Origin: Fictibacillus norfolkensis
GTDB lineage: Bacteria > Bacillota > Bacilli > Bacillales > Fictibacillaceae
NCBI RefSeq assembly: GCF_014836645.1
Contig: NZ_JACSQM010000009.1
Coordinates: forward strand, 1 to 64,000
Reading direction: 5' to 3'
DNA: 64,000 nt
Part shown: positions 62,712-64,000 of the stretch, piece after piece
Position numbering within the stretch: position 1 is the first letter of the stretch
Layout of the letters: each line of letters opens with the position of its first letter
Translations under genes and position numbers: made by a program
The notes under the pieces: model-generated
What the model saw: the letters and a program-made list of their open reading frames with translations, nothing else
Told to the model about the DNA's origin: nothing
Database searches by the model: none

Positions 62712-63371
62712 ATGTATAAAAAAATGCTAAGTATGATTATGGTGCTTGCTATAACGTTTCCTATTTTTACAACACCATTAACAGCAGAAGCAAAATCAAA
62801 GCAAAGAGTGCAAGGACCGTGTTATAGCCAGAACGCGATTGATTTGTATTCTTTGCAAAGAAGACTGTGGAAAGACCATGTTTATTGGACGAGAACCTAC
62901 GTTGTGAGCGCTACTGAAGGATCAAAGGATCAAGACGCTGTATTAAAGCGACTGTTGCAGAATCAAACCGATATCGGTAACTCCATCAAGCCATACTACG
63001 GAGATAAAGCCGGGAACGAACTCGGGAAATTATTAACAGAGCATATTGTCATCGCGGGGCAGTTGGTAGATGCAGTGAAAAAAGGCGATACGGCGAAAGC
63101 AGCTACAATAAATAAAGATTGGTATCGTAACGCTGATGATATCGCTAAATTCATGAGTAAAGCGAATCCGAACTGGTCAGAGCAACAAGTAAAAGAAATG
63201 CTTTACACCCATTTGAAATACGTAACAGACGAAGCTGCAGCAAGGCTTAAAAAAGATTATGCTGGCGAGATCGTGATCTTTGATAAGAACAAGAATCATA
63301 TGGTGATGTTTGCCGATGAAATAACAAATGGGATCATGAAGCAATTTCCAGACTCATTTAGAACGTCATAA
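62712..63371 (+). CDS. Exported helical protein of unknown function
   Basis: A 219-residue protein with a signal peptide (MYKKMLSMIMVLAITFPIFT, cleavage probably after AEA near 27). The mature part is helical: YSLQRRLWKDHVYWTRTYVV, VLKRLLQNQTDIGNSIKPYYG, KLLTEHIVIAGQLVDAVK, WYRNADDIAKFMSKANPNW. I have seen similar Bacillus proteins labelled acetylglutamate kinase, but no kinase motif is present, so I treat the function as unknown. RBS AAGGAGAG. A terminator shared with the next gene follows. Confidence 0.8.
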   Translation: MYKKMLSMIMVLAITFPIFTTPLTAEAKSKQRVQGPCYSQNAIDLYSLQRRLWKDHVYWTRTYVVSATEGSKDQDAVLKRLLQNQTDIGNSIKPYYGDKAGNELGKLLTEHIVIAGQLVDAVKKGDTAKAATINKDWYRNADDIAKFMSKANPNWSEQQVKEMLYTHLKYVTDEAAARLKKDYAGEIVIFDKNKNHMVMFADEITNGIMKQFPDSFRTS

Positions 63372-63372
63372 G

Positions 63373-63403
63373 AAAAAGCCTCTCGAGATTGAGAGGCTTT
63401 TTC
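63373..63403. terminator. Bidirectional terminator
   Basis: AAAAAGCCTCTC / GAGAGGCTTTTT stem, loop GAGATT; A-run and T-run on either side. Confidence 0.88.
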
Positions 63404-63407
63404 GCTA

Positions 63408-63596
63408 TTAATCCTTCTTTTTATCCTTTTTATTGATCTCTTTTTGATCAATGGTCCCTTGATTAAACGTATCGTTGATCTGCTCGTGAACGGTTTCTAA
63501 TTCCTTATCTGTTTTTGATTTGTTTTCCTTATCGAGTTCAAAGTTTTTCTCTGCGATGTCTTCTGATTGCTTTTGTTTGTCTGTTTTGTCGCTCAT
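63408..63596 (-). CDS. Small hydrophilic charged protein
   Basis: A 62-residue protein made almost only of Lys, Asp, Glu, Gln, Asn and Thr (MSDKTDKQKQSEDIAEKNFE to KEINKKDKKKD). AGGAGGTAATC lies 4-5 bases before the ATG. It is probably disordered, as in small stress or spore-related proteins of Bacillus. I cannot name a family. Confidence 0.72.
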   Translation of the reverse strand: MSDKTDKQKQSEDIAEKNFELDKENKSKTDKELETVHEQINDTFNQGTIDQKEINKKDKKKD

Positions 63597-63678
63597 GAAT
63601 GATTACCTCCTATTTTAGAAAAAGGGTCTACTTATCCTTTTCCCTCTCAGTTTTCCCTGAAACATGCTGAATTAAAAT

Positions 63679-63706
63679 AAGCCTTATCCGATTATGGATA
63701 AGGCTT
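63679..63706 (-). terminator. Hairpin, probable terminator of the gene at the right edge
   Basis: AAGCCTTATCC / GGATAAGGCTT perfect 11-bp stem with loop GATTAT; the minus strand then reads TTTTAATT. Confidence 0.6.
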
Positions 63707-63754
63707 GTGGTTGGAAAGCTGGTTTTGGGAAAACCTTTGTAGCTTATGATGGTT

Positions 63755-63883
63755 GTTGATTTCCGTTTCAGGTTGCTCGCTTTCCGCGGGGCAGGCGGTG
63801 AGCCACATTTGTACGTTTCACTCTTAAGTGTCTCACCTGCCCGCCTGTCCCGCAGGAGTCTCGCACCTTCCACTCCAATCAAC
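63755..63883 (-). repeat. GTTGATT palindromic repeat, copy I
   Basis: A 129-bp copy nearly the same as copy A: ends GTTGATT and AATCAAC, CTCGCTTTCCGCGGGGCAGG, GTGAGCCACATTTGTACG, GTCCCGCAGGAGTCTCGC. It lies between a small gene and the probable end of another gene. Confidence 0.85.
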
Positions 63884-63938
63884 TTTCAAAGAAGATAAAA
63901 ATTTGTAAGCCGACGATTTTTTAGGCTAGAATCCTTAA

Positions 63939-64000
63939 TCAAAAGAAATCCAGGAACGCTGCAGGCTTGTTAGTAATAATTTCTTCAAACTGTTCAATGT
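63939..64000 (-). CDS. Possible C-terminus of a gene cut by the window edge
   Basis: On the minus strand one frame reads IEQFEEIITNKPAAFLDFF and then TGA (63939-63941). The amino-acid pattern looks like a real protein end, and a hairpin follows on the same strand. Too short to name. Confidence 0.4.
   Translation of the reverse strand, partial: IEQFEEIITNKPAAFLDFF

Overview
The window looks like a chromosomal segment of a low-to-moderate GC Firmicute of the family Bacillaceae (Bacillus or Fictibacillus type). The clearest marker is the intact WalRK essential operon: an M23 endopeptidase, walR, walK, walH, walI, walJ and htrC, followed by a small CxxH/CxxC protein and rlmH, in the order typical of Bacillus. 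AGGAGG-type ribosome binding sites, frequent TTG and GTG starts, and glycine and SAM riboswitches agree with this.

Layout. 1-11.4 kb: tRNA-Asp and tRNA-Phe, a PlsY paralogue, the WalRK operon and rlmH. 11.4-13.7 kb: an accessory pair on the minus strand, a nuclease-fused SF1-type ATPase and a MazG-like pyrophosphohydrolase. 13.9-20.9 kb: two copies of a glycine riboswitch plus CycA-type permease, 5.34 kb apart; both carry the same frameshift and one is badly deleted. Between them lie START-domain, EamA, DUF488 and 2OG-Fe(II) genes. 20.9-33 kb: a split permease with its PadR regulator, a radical SAM protein, KatG, YjdM, an unusual MurE-like ligase, and a 3-hydroxybutyrate dehydrogenase/GntP transporter unit with a divergent LysR gene. 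33.4-38 kb: a complete Bce-type peptide-antibiotic sensing and export module. 38-44 kb: VOC, AraC, C1q-like, oxalate decarboxylase, DUF817 and acyl-CoA dehydrogenase-like genes. 44-47 kb: two divergent SAM riboswitches controlling sulfur-scavenging genes. 47-58 kb: acetyltransferases, regulators, a POT peptide transporter, rlmN, and a MutS2-like ATPase behind an attenuator-like leader. 58-60.2 kb: a chromosomal ParM/ParR-like partition locus with an iterated array upstream. 60.5-64 kb: a SigB-type katE and small exported or hydrophilic proteins.

Two kinds of non-coding structure run through the whole window. The first is a family of 100-250 bp imperfect palindromes (GTTGATT...AATCAAC ends), seen nine times and always intergenic, some with nested inserts. 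The second, and the most interesting, is a set of intergenic phrase arrays. In each, a 10-14 nt word is repeated 3-6 times at a strict 21-bp (20-22) period with 7-9 variable bases between. The word differs between loci, and three arrays end in the same small hairpin (ATACC-N6-GGTAT). I know of no description of these arrays.

In most units the genes and control elements fit together: the glycine riboswitch with the glycine/D-Ala/D-Ser permease, the S-boxes with flavin monooxygenase and methionine-type binding lipoprotein, a PadR operator with its permease, and the Bce regulators with their transporter.
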